The translations under genes and the position numbers were made by a program. A stretch of DNA of 64,000 nucleotides from Lepidostoma basale (Eukaryota; Arthropoda; Insecta; Trichoptera; Lepidostomatidae): positions 558,001 through 622,000 of the forward strand of contig JAHDVF020000880.1 in assembly GCA_022606425.2 (NCBI GenBank), in the 5' to 3' direction. The notes under the pieces are model-generated. The model had not been told where the DNA came from, searched no databases, and worked only from the letters and a program-made list of their open reading frames with translations. Positions 32,153 to 43,519 of the stretch are shown here, one piece after another. Each line of letters begins with the position of its first letter. The first letter of the stretch is position 1.

Positions 32153-32501
32153 ATGATGCGTAGTGTTGGTATTTTGTCACCCCCAAAATCCCCTGATTGT
32201 CGCGTTGGGACTCCGCAAGAAGAAGAGCCAGAGGAAACATTTGCCACCCGAGCCAAGGAGCAGCAGGCGGATGCGAAGGCAGCCAGCAAGTTCGTCAGGG
32301 TGTTGACCGTCTTAGCTTACGTCCTCTCCGTGTCCATGGCGGCCATCTTGCTGTCCTTGTACTACGTCCTAGTCTGGGATCCTCCAAAGCCTCCGAAGAC
32401 AGCCGACCCTGAGAGCCCGATGGCCTTCAAAGATAACAGAGACAACCTGTCGTTTGACAATTCACATCTTTATAACACGGAAACATTTCTTCACAACAAT
32501 G
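32153..32501 (+). CDS. INAF-motif transmembrane protein, first exon (isoform or gene 1)
   Basis: Encodes 116 residues and ends in phase 1 at AATG|GTAAGT. An acidic N-terminal tail (PQEEEPEETF) leads to KFVRVLTVLAYVLSVSMAAI, then LLSLYYVLVWDPP, one hydrophobic helix at about 48-75. This is the INAF motif, first known from Drosophila INAF proteins that support TRP channels. The second INAF exon at 51492 has the same motif and the same splice phase. A phase-1 terminal exon exists at 57461, so this could be an alternative first exon of one long gene or a separate gene whose other exons I could not see. Start: first of two adjacent ATGs. Coding GC content is well above the flanks. Confidence 0.85.
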
Positions 32502-32584
32502 GTAAGTGTTTAAAATGATGTATTCCTTTAAAGGCGTTTCATTATACCAAGTTTCATTATATCAGAAGAATAAATCAACACTCA

Positions 32585-32830
32585 CTTTTTAAACAAATTA
32601 AAATTAAATATCAAACATGTTTCGGACAACCCAGCCCTTCCTCAGTGATATAATATAGATATTTAAAATATTATTATATAAAATTGTTTACAAGTATGGT
32701 CAGTTTTGAATGATGTTACATCTGTCAAAAAATACCATATTTGTAAACAATTTCATAATTTTTTAAATATCTTCAGATGAAGATGGAGGTATACTCCGAA
32801 ACATGTCGTTATTTTTGATAATTTGTGGAT
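32585..32830. repeat. palindromic family B element, diverged
   Basis: Left motif ATATCAAACATGTTTCGGAC, centre GGTCAGTTTTGAATGA / CATCTGTCAAAAAATACCAT, right motif CTCCGAAACATGTCG. It begins 84 bp after the INAF exon 1 donor. Confidence 0.75.
32608..32651 (-). ncRNA. hammerhead-like motif, family B (all elements present)
   Basis: Stem I AUAUCA/UGAUAU perfect, CUGAGGA, extra A, stem II GGGC-UGGGUU-GUCC (one G-U), GAAA, C-AU-GUU. One of the most complete copies in the window. Confidence 0.6.
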
Positions 32831-33027
32831 AATAAACTACGTTTTTTTCAATTTCCAAAGTTTATTATGCAGTTTTGATCTCCAGAATGTCATTGTTAGC
32901 AGTTATATTGTTTTATTTGTCTTTTTCTTTTTTTATGTACTTTGTATATACAACACTAACTTTAAAAAAAAAGATCAGATATGTTTTGGACAACCCGGTC
33001 CTTCCTCAGTGATATTATAGACATATT

Positions 33028-33530
33028 CAAAATATTGACAACCCTCATGTATGGAAGTGAAGGTTGGAGCTGGCAAGAGAAGGATGAAAGAAGGATGAAT
33101 GCCGTAGAAATGAGATCACTAAGAATAATGTGCGGGAAAACGTTGTATTATAAAATACCAAACGATAAAGTAAGAAAGAAATGTAAGGCAGATGACTGAA
33201 TCATGGATAAAATTAAAAAAGGATCCCTGATATGGTTTGGACATATGAAACGAATGGATGAGAGTAGAATGGTTAAAAAGTTGTACACAAGCAGCGTGAG
33301 TGGAAAAAGAAGCCGAGGACGACCGAGGAAAACATGGCATGACCAAATTAATCAATTACTAAAAGGCGGTCACATTCAAAGTCGAAAAAATCGACGTGCG
33401 TGCATGGTACGATGTATGAATGTAGAGGAAGCCCGAGAGGTATGCCAGGACAGAGCATTGTGGCGATCCATCCTCTCTGCCTACCCCTCCGGGGAAATGG
33501 CTTGATGGTTAGTTAGTTAGTTAGTTTTTT
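33028..33530 (+). mobile_element. 5'-truncated LINE (GRPRKTW family) inside a palindrome
   Basis: [33 protein letters not shown], a TGA near 33197, then [50 protein letters not shown] and (GTTA)n. The sequence is diverged from the 27490 copy, marking a subfamily. Confidence 0.87.
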
Positions 33531-33655
33531 TTTAAATATTATAAAATTGTTAACAAATATGATCAGTTTTGACAGATGTTATATTATATAATAACATCTG
33601 TCAAAACTGCTCATATTTGTAAATAAAAAATTATAATATTTTAAATATCTTTATA

Positions 33656-33699
33656 ATGTCACTGAGGAAGGACCGGGTTTTCCGAAACATGTCTGATAT
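33656..33699 (+). ncRNA. hammerhead-like motif, family B
   Basis: Stem I AUGUCA/UGAUAU (one G-U), CUGAGGA, extra A, stem II GGAC with UUCC (one mismatch), GAAA, C-AU-GUC. Confidence 0.5.
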
Positions 33700-33805
33700 T
33701 TAATTTAAATTTTTTAAAAGTTTGTGTTGTATATACAAAGTATATACAAAAGAAAAAGACAAATAAAACATCAACACAAAGTATGGCGAACAAAGAAGAA
33801 GTTAT

Positions 33806-34365
33806 ATAATTTTTTTTTCAAGCACCACTGAAAGTAGGTTGATAATAGCAGAGTCATTAATATTAACAAGGTAAAAGTTTGAGTGACTTCAAAATATTAA
33901 AAAATTGTTATTAGTTTTTCGTTCACTATTGTTTCGTTACTGTTGAAGTATGATGCAACAAAATAAAATGTATTTTTTTTCATAATTACCTAACGTTTTG
34001 AGTCCTGTTGTAGAATAATATCATATATATTATTGAAATGCATTGGAAAATGTTGTAAAAAAATAATTTAATCTAGTCTCTCTAATCTTTTAATGTAAAG
34101 AAATAACGAATGCATTGATTTTATAATGTCAATGGCGAAGTACAAAAGGAATCTTCTTCATGTACGATATGTTTTTAAGATCGACGAACTTTCGACACCC
34201 AATAAAACGAGTGTTTATATTTCACCAGAGAAGATTAACGCCTTCAAAATATTTGGAAATTTCTAACATGTATTATTGCCGATGAGGTAAAAACAATCGA
34301 TGATGATTGAATATTCTAGATACATTAAATACAAATGGAAACGAAAATGTATAATTTAATAAAGC
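33806..34365. other. no gene or recognised repeat
   Basis: AT-rich stretch within the putative INAF intron. Confidence 0.4.
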
Positions 34366-34735
34366 AAGGCGAAACATGTCATCCTCATAAAATGTATTGT
34401 AATAACAACAACAACAACAAACCATCACGCCATTTCCCCATAGGGGTCACACCTCTCTAGCTTCCTCCACATTCATACAGCGAGTCATACACGCACGTCG
34501 ATTCTTCCGACTTCTAACATGACCAACCTTTAAAATTTGATTAATTTGGTCATGCCATGTTTTCCTCGGTCTGCCTCGACTCCGTACTCCATTTACATTA
34601 TTAACGAATACTTTCTTAACCATTCTTTCTCCATCCATGCGCTCCATATGTCCGAACCAACGCAGCGATCCTTTCATAATACCTTCTTCCGCTCTACATT
34701 CCTTTATTATATCAGCATAATAATATATTGTAATA
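34366..34735 (-). mobile_element. LINE 3' portion (GRPRKTW family)
   Basis: Begins with AAGGCGAAACATGTCATCC (a family A scrap), then AACCATCACGCC and, on the minus strand, [51 protein letters not shown]. The very 3' end (CTACCCCT) is partly deleted. Confidence 0.85.
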
Positions 34736-34744
34736 AAACTTCTT

Positions 34745-35125
34745 TAAAACAGGAGTAGGCAGAAATAATGGACTGCCACATTTTTTTTTCCTGAGATACT
34801 TCTCTCAATTCCTCAACATTCATACATCGTGTCATACAAGTACGTCGATTTTTCCGACACATGGCCGATATTCAATATTTAATTTAATTTGATCGAGCCA
34901 CGTTTTCCTCGGTCTTCTTCTGTTTCTAGTTCCATTTACATCGTTAACATGTACTTTTTTCCACTCTTTCTTCATTCACTCTTTTCATGTGTACAAAACC
35001 ATCTTAATGTTGCTTTAATTATTTTGTTCATAACACTTTCATTCGCACCGGATTCACTTCTTATATTTTTATTTGACACTCTATCATACACAGTTTTTCT
35101 ACTGCATTTATTCTACTTTTATTCG
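34745..35125 (-). mobile_element. LINE 3' portion (GRPRKTW family), more diverged
   Basis: GGAGTAGGCAGAAATAATGG then minus-strand remnants of RPRKTW, NDVN, NKII, FDTLSYT (antisense of [10 protein letters not shown]). Several frameshifts. Confidence 0.7.
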
Positions 35126-35177
35126 TATTAATTATTTAATATAAAGTTTTACATCATTGTTCAAGAAATGATAAATA
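35112..35177 (+). repeat. family A palindrome, terminal fragment
   Basis: TTTTATTCGTATTAATTATT then AGTTTTACATCATTGTTCAA. Confidence 0.65.
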
Positions 35178-35924
35178 TTTCAGTCTTTAGCGGTTAATTG
35201 CTGTCGTTACATAATACATAACATTGCACAAATTATATTTTACCACAAGTCTGGATTGAAATATTTCCCATTAATTTATGTAGCAATTGATTTTAATTAC
35301 GGACTTATAAATTATCTGGGTAGTTTAAATTATAAGTTTTCACAGAATATTGAAGGCATGCCCCGAAGAAAATGAACGTTAATTGAAAATGTCATGCGGC
35401 AGTCAGAAGGAAATTTCTTTGCGTAGGTAGAAAATCGTGTTTTCATGTATAATTACCGAAATTCAGAAGCCTTACAAAGCTAAAGTAAGGCTGGCCGCGA
35501 GATTAATTTCCAGTCTTAACCTATGTATACGGTATATAATAATATTGTAGCTTTAAGTATATGCATTATATAAACTGATACAGCACTCTTAGATGTTTGA
35601 GGAAATTAGGTGACGCGTGTATGTAAATGTTTGTAATCAAAGTATTTGCCAAGCATGAATTTCACTGAAAAGTTTATTTTAATGTGGATCTTATACGAGT
35701 ATGTAAATATCATTATTAAAATTGAAGAAGTTACATAATATGTAGAAAATACTATTTTCCCAAATAAACTTTTAATTGGTTTGGTTCATATGGTGCTCCT
35801 GTAAATTTGGAGATATTTCGTGTATAAGTGAATTGTTTTGGTCAATTAAATTTTGCTGCACATTATAATAGTTAATTGTGATACGTAATACGTTTGTACT
35901 GTTTTGCTGTGAAAAATTATATTG
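35178..35924. other. no gene or recognised repeat
   Basis: AT-rich. Nothing supported. Confidence 0.4.
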
Positions 35925-36505
35925 GTTTTTTCGTTTTTATAAAGAATTTTGACAGGTGTAAAAATAAATTTTTCATTTGTTCCAATGACAATTTGAATAA
36001 TTTCTTCAATATTACTTTAAAGTTCTTGCTGGTAAAGTGCCTAATTATAGCTAATTTAAAAAACGGTGGATACGTGTAACATAAATTAAATAAACACAAA
36101 AGTCCGGATCGTCCATGTGCAACATCGAAAAAAACATTATGTGTTATTACATTATGTGCTAAATAAAAAAAAACGGTGGATACGTGGAACATAAATTAAA
36201 TAGACAATATGTGCACCATCTAAAAAGAACATTTTGTGTTAAATATATTTTTATTTTTATTTTATTTTATATCATTGTATTTTATATTATTTGTTTTACA
36301 TTTATTTTGTGGATGTTGGAAGATCGAAGTGTGCGCGGTAGATGCCTATTGGTGGCGATGAGGTTCGCAACCCATCACACCGCGTCTCCCGGCGAGCGAA
36401 AAGAGAAGGATGGAGTGCCGCATCGGTTAAAGTGTGACAGTCCATTTTTTCTGCCTACCCTTTCGGGGAGACGGCGTGATGGTTAGTTAGTTAGTTAGTT
36501 AACTT
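35925..36505 (+). mobile_element. short LINE-tail-sharing element
   Basis: Matches 13000-13587 throughout: GAATTTTGACAGGTGTA, GTCCGGATCGTCCATGTGCA, GATCGAAGTGTGCGCGG, then CTTTCGGGGAGACGGCGTGA and (GTTA)4. 5' truncated by about 40 bp relative to that copy. Confidence 0.82.
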
Positions 36506-36524
36506 TTAAGAAACATCTAGATCA

Positions 36525-37190
36525 ATGATATCATCATCATCATCAGCCGTCTGTCATCCACTGTTGAATGTAGGCCTCCCCCAAAGCACGCCACCGCCCC
36601 TTATCCATTGCCGCTCTCATCCATCCATGTCTAGCAATCCTCTTCAGATCGTCGGTCCAGCGGGCAGGGGGACGTCCAACTCTGCGGAATCACTCCACTC
36701 CAGAACCCGTCTCCCCCATCGGCCGTCGGTTCTCCAAAAGATATTGCGCTCATCGCCACTTTAGCCCGCCCATACTCAGAGTCACCTCAGTCACATTGGT
36801 TTGTTGACGAATAAACGTTTCTAAATCTGTCCCTCAAGGTTATTCCAAGCATGGCTCTTTCCATGGTGCGTTGGGCGACCTTGAATCTGCAGACTAGACC
36901 TTTTGGCAGTGTCCACGTCTCGGCTCCGTACGTCATGACTGGCAAGACGCACTGGTTGAAGACTTTAGTCTTGAGGCATTGTGGTATTTTAGAGGTGAGA
37001 ACATGACGTAATTTTCCAAAGGCCACCCAACCCAACTGAATTCTTCGGTCGGCTTCTTTCTCAAAATTGTTGAACCTAATTGAATGATTTGGCCAAGATA
37101 TGTGTATTCTTGTACCACATCGACGGTTACTGATTTCGGGATAATATATGACTTTCGTCCTGTCCAAATTCATTCCGAGATAATCGATAT
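36525..37190 (-). mobile_element. RTE-type LINE, 3' portion, damaged
   Basis: (ATC)n at the 3' end, then the same ORF as 5618-6315: KGLVCRFKVAQRTMERAMLG, TYGAETWTL, EADRRIQLGW. Deletions in the C-terminal region and near 37130. Confidence 0.85.
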
Positions 37191-37264
37191 ACCGATATAC
37201 CGATAACCGATATACACATTTTTGATACATTTGATAACCTATTTAATTACAACTTTGTGGTTAT

Positions 37265-37450
37265 TGATACTGAAAATGTAACAGCACATTTAAATATCTC
37301 TCTGTCTCTCTCTTTCCCTTTGCCATTTCCCATAATTTGGGATCGGCCCTTCTCGTACGAAGACGTAAATCTCTTCTATCATAGCTCATCTCCACTGTAA
37401 GGTTCTTGTGTTGCAGCTCCTTTTCCATGTTTTTTAGGGAATGAAACAAA
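37265..37450 (-). other. unidentified repeat-like fragment
   Basis: Minus strand 64-codon frame with NMEKELQHKNLTVEMSYDRR and RADPKLWEMAKGKRE. It looks coding in composition (charged, no low complexity) and may be a retroelement piece; I do not recognise it. Confidence 0.3.
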
Positions 37451-37779
37451 ACCAAACAAGTGTAGTTCGAATATTCGGCTTCAAAGTTAATAAAAAAAAC
37501 AAGAATATTTGAAAAATATTTATCGATTTGGTTTTTCTATCAGGATTTATGTGACACAAACGTGTATATCTTACATAATATCCCATACATCCGGTACATC
37601 ATACTCAAATTGGATAATCTGGAAAAGCTAGTTGTAAATCGAAGTACGGAAGCCAAAGGAGTGAATGATTTTCAACAGACAGACAGCGTTAGAGACCAAA
37701 ATGCCTGTCACGCTATGACCACTATTTGAGGTGTGAGCTACAGTGTGACTGAAATATTGCGAGAGTTCTTCTTCTTCTT

Positions 37780-38070
37780 TTAATATATCTGACGATCTGT
37801 GACACAGAATTCATGTCTCTTGGGATAATGAGGTCCAGCTGTCCCTCCATCTCTTATGCGGTCTTTCAGGTAAGCGGTGTCCGGAGGGGATTTCATAAAC
37901 GGCTGTAATGAAAGTCTGTCACTATCCATTCGGGCTACTTTCCTCCATTATCGTCTTCTGGTTCTAATCCATCGAACGATATTTTCTATTTCGCAAGTTT
38001 TTCTTATGTCTGCTGTGAGAGTTTTTCCAGCAATTGATCTTAGGACCTTCATTTAAAATATCTTAGTAGA
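37780..38070 (-). mobile_element. LINE fragment
   Basis: Minus strand: KVLRSIAGKTLTADIRK, a stop, then RKVARMDSDRL and a PHYPKR end, typical of a reverse-transcriptase C-terminal region. Confidence 0.6.
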
Positions 38071-38689
38071 CCCTTTGGTTCGCCCAGTGTCGGCCCGAAA
38101 TTAAAAATAAATAATTAATATATTAATTTTATAATAACTAATAAATTTTGTGAAATTACGAAAGTCGATTTTTTTAAAAATATTTCTGGATAGTAAAAAT
38201 ATGTATTCTGGTATTTAAATAGAGTCTGAACTTACTTGTAGCGTACTCGGCGGTGAGTAATTCACACCGGAGTTGAAAAAAGACTGTCGGCCATGATCGG
38301 ATAACTTCGGCTTTGTAGAGCGTCCGCGTCGTCTCCGTCACAAAATGCGCTAACAGTGGAAGCGATGGAATACGTGCATGAATAATAGAGACGATGCTCC
38401 ATAAATCCGAAGTTAGCCGACCATGCCGACAGTCTCTTTCATAAGCCCGATGTGTATTACTTAATGCCGGGTAATTTAAATGCTTGTACAATCTTATTAA
38501 GTTTATTCCTTTGAACTAGTTGATAACTCTTTCAGATTTATTTTTGTACTATAACTTTTTATTTATTACCTCTTGTTACAACCTTTAATGGTCAAAGTGA
38601 GCAAAGGGGCTCAAATGTTCAAATAAATGAAAATAAAATACAACAATTTTCAAGTTAGAGAGAGAGAAAGACAATGGACCACCACTTAA
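38071..38689. other. no gene; small inverted repeat
   Basis: 38270-38440 contains inverted halves GACTGTCGGCCATGATCGGA / AGTTAGCCGACCATGCCGAC and AGACTGTCGG/CCGACAGTCT, probably a short non-autonomous DNA element. Confidence 0.5.
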
Positions 38690-39305
38690 TTCTTTGAGAA
38701 CTCCGTTATCTTGGAGGTTATCCATCTTGATGTTCCAGATGGTTATCTTCGACAGCGTCAGGACAAACTGTTTTATCTCCCAGCATGCAGAACCAACCTG
38801 CCTCTGGTGATGCTAGTGGGGATAGCAATGAAACTGGTGAACATGATCGCTTCGGAGATCGACGTCTTTCATATTCGTGAAAGTACGTTCAGAAGACAAA
38901 TACTCTTGACTTTGGAGAGTATTAAGGCAGAAACATACTATTAACACGCGACGTGGCGTGTTTACTCCCACCATCGGCAACACGTCGATCTAGCTCGTCT
39001 GGATCGGGTGGCGTGTGCGCGCATGGCGTCGCGTCGGGTGTTCGTAGTGTGATTCTGTCCATAGAAAACAATACAATTTGATTCGACTCAACACGCATCA
39101 CGTTTCATCGGGTGGCGTGGCGTGTTAATAGTATGTTTCTGCCTTTATGTATTCCTAATGTCGAACCATCTCTCATGCGTTCCTGGTATTATATATTTTA
39201 TATGTTTTACCTGTTCTAAATAGATGCCTTAAACTATTATATAATTGTTTTTTTGTAATATCTTTTGAGAAAATAAACTAATTTGATTTGATTTGATTTG
39301 ATTCA
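38690..39305 (+). mobile_element. LINE 3' end with (TTTGA)n tail, split by a Harbinger MITE
   Basis: MEVIHLDVPDGYLRQRQDKL, FYLPACRTNLPLVML and SEIDVFHIRESTFRRQILLT are interrupted at 38925 and resume at 39145 (TATTCCTAATGTCGAACCAT). The tail is (GATTT)n at 39282-39302. Confidence 0.82.
38925..39144. mobile_element. PIF/Harbinger-type MITE
   Basis: 220 bp, TTA on both sides (38922-38924, 39145-39147). Terminal inverted repeats AGGCAGAAACATACTATTAA / TTAATAGTATGTTTCTGCCT, extended by CACG-rich subterminal repeats (GGTGGCGTG). The empty site is visible in the related LINE at 29170-29200. Confidence 0.88.
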
Positions 39306-39894
39306 TTCGAATCCTGGAATCACTGACCGTATCGTGAGAATAATATTGAAAAGAAATACGCTGTCTTTGACTCAACTGAAATAGCCAGATGCAATGCAAA
39401 CGGAAACCATGTCCATTCCACAAACGTTTCAACAACAAATGAAATGATACACATGTTATAGTACAAATTGGCCATTAGCCCGGAAAAACAAGACAATTTG
39501 GTTCATTCAAGATGAAATGTTTAATTATTGTGTTTATAAAATGGATTGGGTACTTTAAAATGATATTTTGTTTTCTGAAATAGTTTGAATATTTCAAATT
39601 TTTCAAATGCGCATCAATAAACATACTAAATAATGAAAATATTTTTATTTTTGAAAAATCTTTATAAAATGTATGTATTGTACAATAAAAAATGTATATA
39701 CAACGTCAATATCATTTGATTTTAACTAAATACGTATACAAAGGACTATTAGACGCACTTTTTTGAGTGAAATGCAAAATGTTGAGTGTTAAATCTAAAA
39801 TTCCAGTCTAAAAAATGACCATATTATCGATGTCGCGATGATTACAATCACTTCTTATAATTGCATTTGACACACTACCATTTACAGATTTACA

Positions 39895-40320
39895 ACACAT
39901 TCGTCTTAGAGATCTAATTTATACTGCATTTATTCTATTTTCATCCTTCTTTTGCCAGTTCCATGCTTAGCTTTTATTTCATTTCATTTATTTATTTTAA
40001 ACATATCTAAAGCATTACAGAATTTTTTCCAATACACTAAAGATACAAGTTAGAGATACACAATAATAAGTAATACATAATAGATTAATAAAAATACCTT
40101 CAATACCTAAGCGTCGGCACAAGAACACCATTGTGCACTGCAATCATAGATTTTTTGGATAGGCTTTTGTTTGCGATGACAACTTTAAGTGCACCATTTA
40201 CTCTGTTGCCTGCCCCAACCCTTCTTTCAATATCCTTCTCCACTTTCCAATCCTTTGTAAACATACTTCCTAAATAAACAAATTCAAACATAATATTATA
40301 GTTAGAATAACAACTCATAT
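39895..40320 (-). mobile_element. LINE fragment (GRPRKTW family) with a second LINE tail inserted
   Basis: Minus strand: [49 protein letters not shown]. The ORF is cut at about 39973-40097 by a minus-strand 3' UTR fragment of the LINE at 8150-8495 (ACAAGTTAGAGATACACAAT), then continues with CAGTTCCATGC-type sequence at 39955. Confidence 0.78.
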
Positions 40321-40429
40321 AAATTAAAGTAACTATCACATTAAAGGCCCAAGTGGCATCTCAAGAACCAGGAAAATGCTTCACTTTGCTGCAAACAATT
40401 TTTTAGGATTGAAACTTTAAAAAAGTAAT

Positions 40430-40930
40430 ATATGGTGTTTTTTTAGAGGTTTGGTTTTTAAACTGGCAACATTATTTCTACAGACTGTCAATTTGACAGT
40501 TGACAGTTGATTTGTAAAAGTCAGTACATTTTGCCATTTCACCATGAATAGACTGACGTCAGAACAGCGCTTGCAAATTGTGCAAATGTATTTTTAAAAT
40601 CATGGTTAGGTTCGCCAAACTTATCGTGTACGACGTCCATTTTACGGTCGACATCATCGTCCATCCGAGCAAGTTATTCGGAAGACCATGGATCGTTTTC
40701 GCATCACGTACATACGAACCACAAAGACGACAATTGTCGAAAATTGGATTTCACGATTGCGCTTCATTCGAGCTAGCCGTGGCGCTCATATGCCCGAAAT
40801 CATATAAACAATAATGGCATCAAATTATCTACATATGAAATAAAGCCAATATCATAGATATAAACATTATTTTAATGTGTTTTTTTTCATTTTGAATATG
40901 TATTGTATACCTCCTATATAAACAATCTAA
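40430..40930 (+). mobile_element. DUF4817-type transposon, internally deleted copy (plus)
   Basis: Start MNRLTSEQRLQIVQMYF then a stop; RQTYRALRPFYG-like and VIRKTMDRFR regions follow, then a jump from the N-terminal DNA-binding segment straight to the C-terminal end (SRLRFIRASRGAHMPEII) at 40715-40805. Ends carry TTTTTTTAGAGGTTTGG and a GTATACCTC... end. Same internal deletion as the copy at 41480. Confidence 0.82.
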
Positions 40931-41479
40931 TTTTGTTAAATCAATTATGGTTTAGGGAATCTGCTTTAATTTTGGTTTAAATTGTATTTGAATACGCTTC
41001 TCTTTAGTAAAATATACTTGAAGAGCTCTGGCTTCCCTTTTCATTAAAGCACTGCTTCTATATTGCCAGTAGCCCGCATATACTTCAGAATTGGCAATGA
41101 CGTTGATACTAATATTATGCGACCATGTCTCCGGGGGTGAAGTCACTCTAATCCAATAAATTATCGGGAATCCCCTGAGAATTTTATATAACACACGTTT
41201 TGCACGCTGTCCGAAATGTTACCACGAATCTTATGAATACGGAATGTTTTCAAGGTAAAATAAAATATAAAAATCAAATACGGTTATACTTCTGTCTAAC
41301 TCCAAACATCATTCATTATCATAACACTTAGACGAACGTGATGAAATACGAAGTAGGATTTTTAGAATGAATTCAAAAGGTCATATATTTCACGGGTGTG
41401 AATGATACAATATAAAGGTATAGAAGTTTTCTGTTCTTCACATTCAACCGCTATCTTTAAAAAGGTAGTTTATACTGTA

Positions 41480-41995
41480 TTCTTTTTAAGGTATTTTTTT
41501 TAGAGGTATACGAGTACAATACGTATTCAAAATGAAGAAAAAAACCACAATAATGTTAATGTCTATGATATTGGCTTTATTTAATAGAAATTTTATGCCA
41601 TTATTGTTTAAATATGATTTCGGGCATATGAGCGCCACGGCTAGCTCGAATGAAGCGCAATCGTGAAATCCAATTTTCGACAATTGACGTCTTTGTGGAT
41701 GCGTATTATCCACTAGAGTGTACGTGGTGCGAAAACGATCCATGGTCTTCCGAATAACTTGCTCGGATTGACGATTATGTCGACCGTAAAATGGACGTAG
41801 TGCACGATAAGTTTGGCGAGCCGAACCATGATTTTCAAAATAAATTTGCACAATTTGCTAGCGCTTTTCTGACGTCAGTCTATTTATGGTAAAATGGCAA
41901 AACGTAATGACTACAAATCAACTGTCAAATTAACAGTCTGTAGAAACAATGTTGCCAGTTTAAAAACCAAACCTTTAATTTTGTGCAGTCCCCCT
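41480..41995 (-). mobile_element. DUF4817-type transposon, internally deleted copy (minus)
   Basis: Minus strand: QIYFENHGSARQTYRALRPF, YGRHNRQSEQVIRKTMDRFR, TTYTLVDNTHPQ, then the same deletion junction into the C-terminal end. Terminal sequence ACCTCTAAAAAAAATACC on the left. It forms, with 40430-40930, two inverted copies about 550 bp apart. Confidence 0.85.
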
Positions 41996-42119
41996 ACTTT
42001 CGTAATATTGTTTTTTTTTTTACAAATTTACCTAAAAAAATTGTTACATACGAGTACTCGTATTTAAATTATTGTGGAAGTTACGTAATAAATTATAATG
42101 GATATTTTTCGTTGGCAAC

Positions 42120-42326
42120 CTTTTTTTTAGCTCATCAGCGACTTCCGGGCAGTAGAATTCGGCAGCGATTTAGTTCATTCGAAAAATCGGACATGAATTT
42201 CCCGAAGGGGATAAAAAATATGGTCGCCGCCGAATTCTACCGACCGGAAGTCGCTGTTGAGCTTAAAAGTAAAGGTCGTCGCCGATTTCGACCGGCCGAT
42301 TTTCACGAATGAGCTAAAAAAAAAGC
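42120..42326. mobile_element. MITE with nested inverted repeats
   Basis: Outer TTTTTTTTAGCTCAT / ATGAGCTAAAAAAAAA and inner CAGCGACTTCCGG / CCGGAAGTCGCTG, GTAGAATTCGGC / GCCGAATTCTAC. The 109-aa frame across it is a by-product of the palindrome. Confidence 0.75.
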
Positions 42327-42985
42327 GTCCTGATGTTGTTCAGGGACCCCCAAATTAATTTTAACGCGGACCTCCTGAAAGATCCCAGGGACCCCTGGTG
42401 GTGCGTACGGACCACTTTGGGAACCACTCACTGCCCTACATAAAATCCCTGGTGAAGGCAAAGAGAATCACTGTGCAAGAAAGCATTCGCCACAGTGATC
42501 GCCAACGTCCGCGTGCCCTGTCACGGCACATTAAGAAGAAGAAGATTAATAAAACATTTTGTACAAAAATCATTTTAACAATCTTAACAACTCATGTATT
42601 GTAAAATCATTTCTTATGTGTTTCACTAATGATGTTTTGTTGACGTGAAAACAAAAAAGTAATGAAAGAATCAGATTGCTGCCATCAGATTGCTGTCGCA
42701 TCAGAGTTCAATACAATGGATAGAAAGAAACATTTTGATCTTGTGAGATATTTTACAGAGTGCTAAAAATGATCAGGAATCATATCGTAAACTCGCAAGA
42801 AATACGGTTCTTCAAATAAACGTTCTATAGTCTAACAGTTTACATGTGATATGAAAGAGCACGGAATGTGTTTTGCCAAAATATTTTTGGAAGTAGTATC
42901 ATTTTATCCCAAAATATAATTCCGTTATTTCTAAATTTGAAATAGCGTCAGAAGCAGGCAGATTTTTTTGCTGTGTAATACTACA
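42327..42985. other. no supported gene
   Basis: 42330-42430 (CTGAAAGATCCCAGGGACCC, GGACCACTTTGGGAACCACT) has the style of a repeat end. The remainder is AT-rich. Confidence 0.35.
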
Positions 42986-42989
42986 ATAC

Positions 42990-43415
42990 AATAATTAATT
43001 TGAGATGAAGAAGTTTTCTAGAAGTTTCATTGTATTTTATGTGAAAGACACGTTTCGCGTGTCTAAAGCATAATCATATATATGCTTCTTCTTCTTCCCT
43101 TTTGGTAGACTCAGGAGTCTGTTATTTCAGGCGGGTCCTCTTGAGACGCTGAACTCCAGCTTTCTCTCCACCGTTTCGGGGGTCTTCCTGGTCGGCGTTG
43201 TCCGTTTGGCGTTCCATGGAGAGCTATGTGTGGTATCCTATTTGAGCTCATCCTTTCTACGTGTTGATGCCAGTATCGCCGTCTTTGACGTCCCCGTAAT
43301 CAAATATCATTCACATAAAATATAATAAAACCTATAGAAAACAGACATCTTCTTTCGTATTAATTATATTATATAGTATGGAGTTTTACACCTTTGTTCA
43401 AGAAACAATAAATTC
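42990..43415. repeat. family A palindrome split by a LINE fragment
   Basis: Left arm 42990-43078 (TTTTCTAGAAGTTTCATTGT, GACACGTTTCGCGTGTC) and right arm 43305-43415 (ATATCATTCACATAAAATAT, TTCGTATTAATTATATTATA, TTGTTCAAGAAACAATAAAT). Between them 43082-43300 is a minus-strand LINE end with GRPPKR-type coding (CCTGGTCGGCGTTGTCC). Confidence 0.78.
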
Positions 43416-43519
43416 TATAATACAAGTGTAAATTTATTGACAAATGTTTTATTTTTTATTTATTTTCTTTCATTTTGTAAAAGACATCGATGAATAAGTA
43501 GTATCATAATGGAAAAAAA

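Larger units (their letters stand above)
32915..33805. repeat. palindromic family B element split by a LINE
   Basis: Left arm 32915-33027 (ACTTTGTATATACAACACTA, GATATGTTTTGGACAACCCG), LINE 33028-33530, then the rest 33531-33805 with central inverted repeat AACATCTGTCAAAACTG and the right arm ending GTATATACAAAGTATATA-like sequence. Short AAATATT on both sides of the LINE is a possible target duplication. Confidence 0.82.

Noticed and set aside
41983..42312. 109-codon plus-strand frame
   Set aside because: Crosses a transposon end and a symmetrical MITE; no protein motif.
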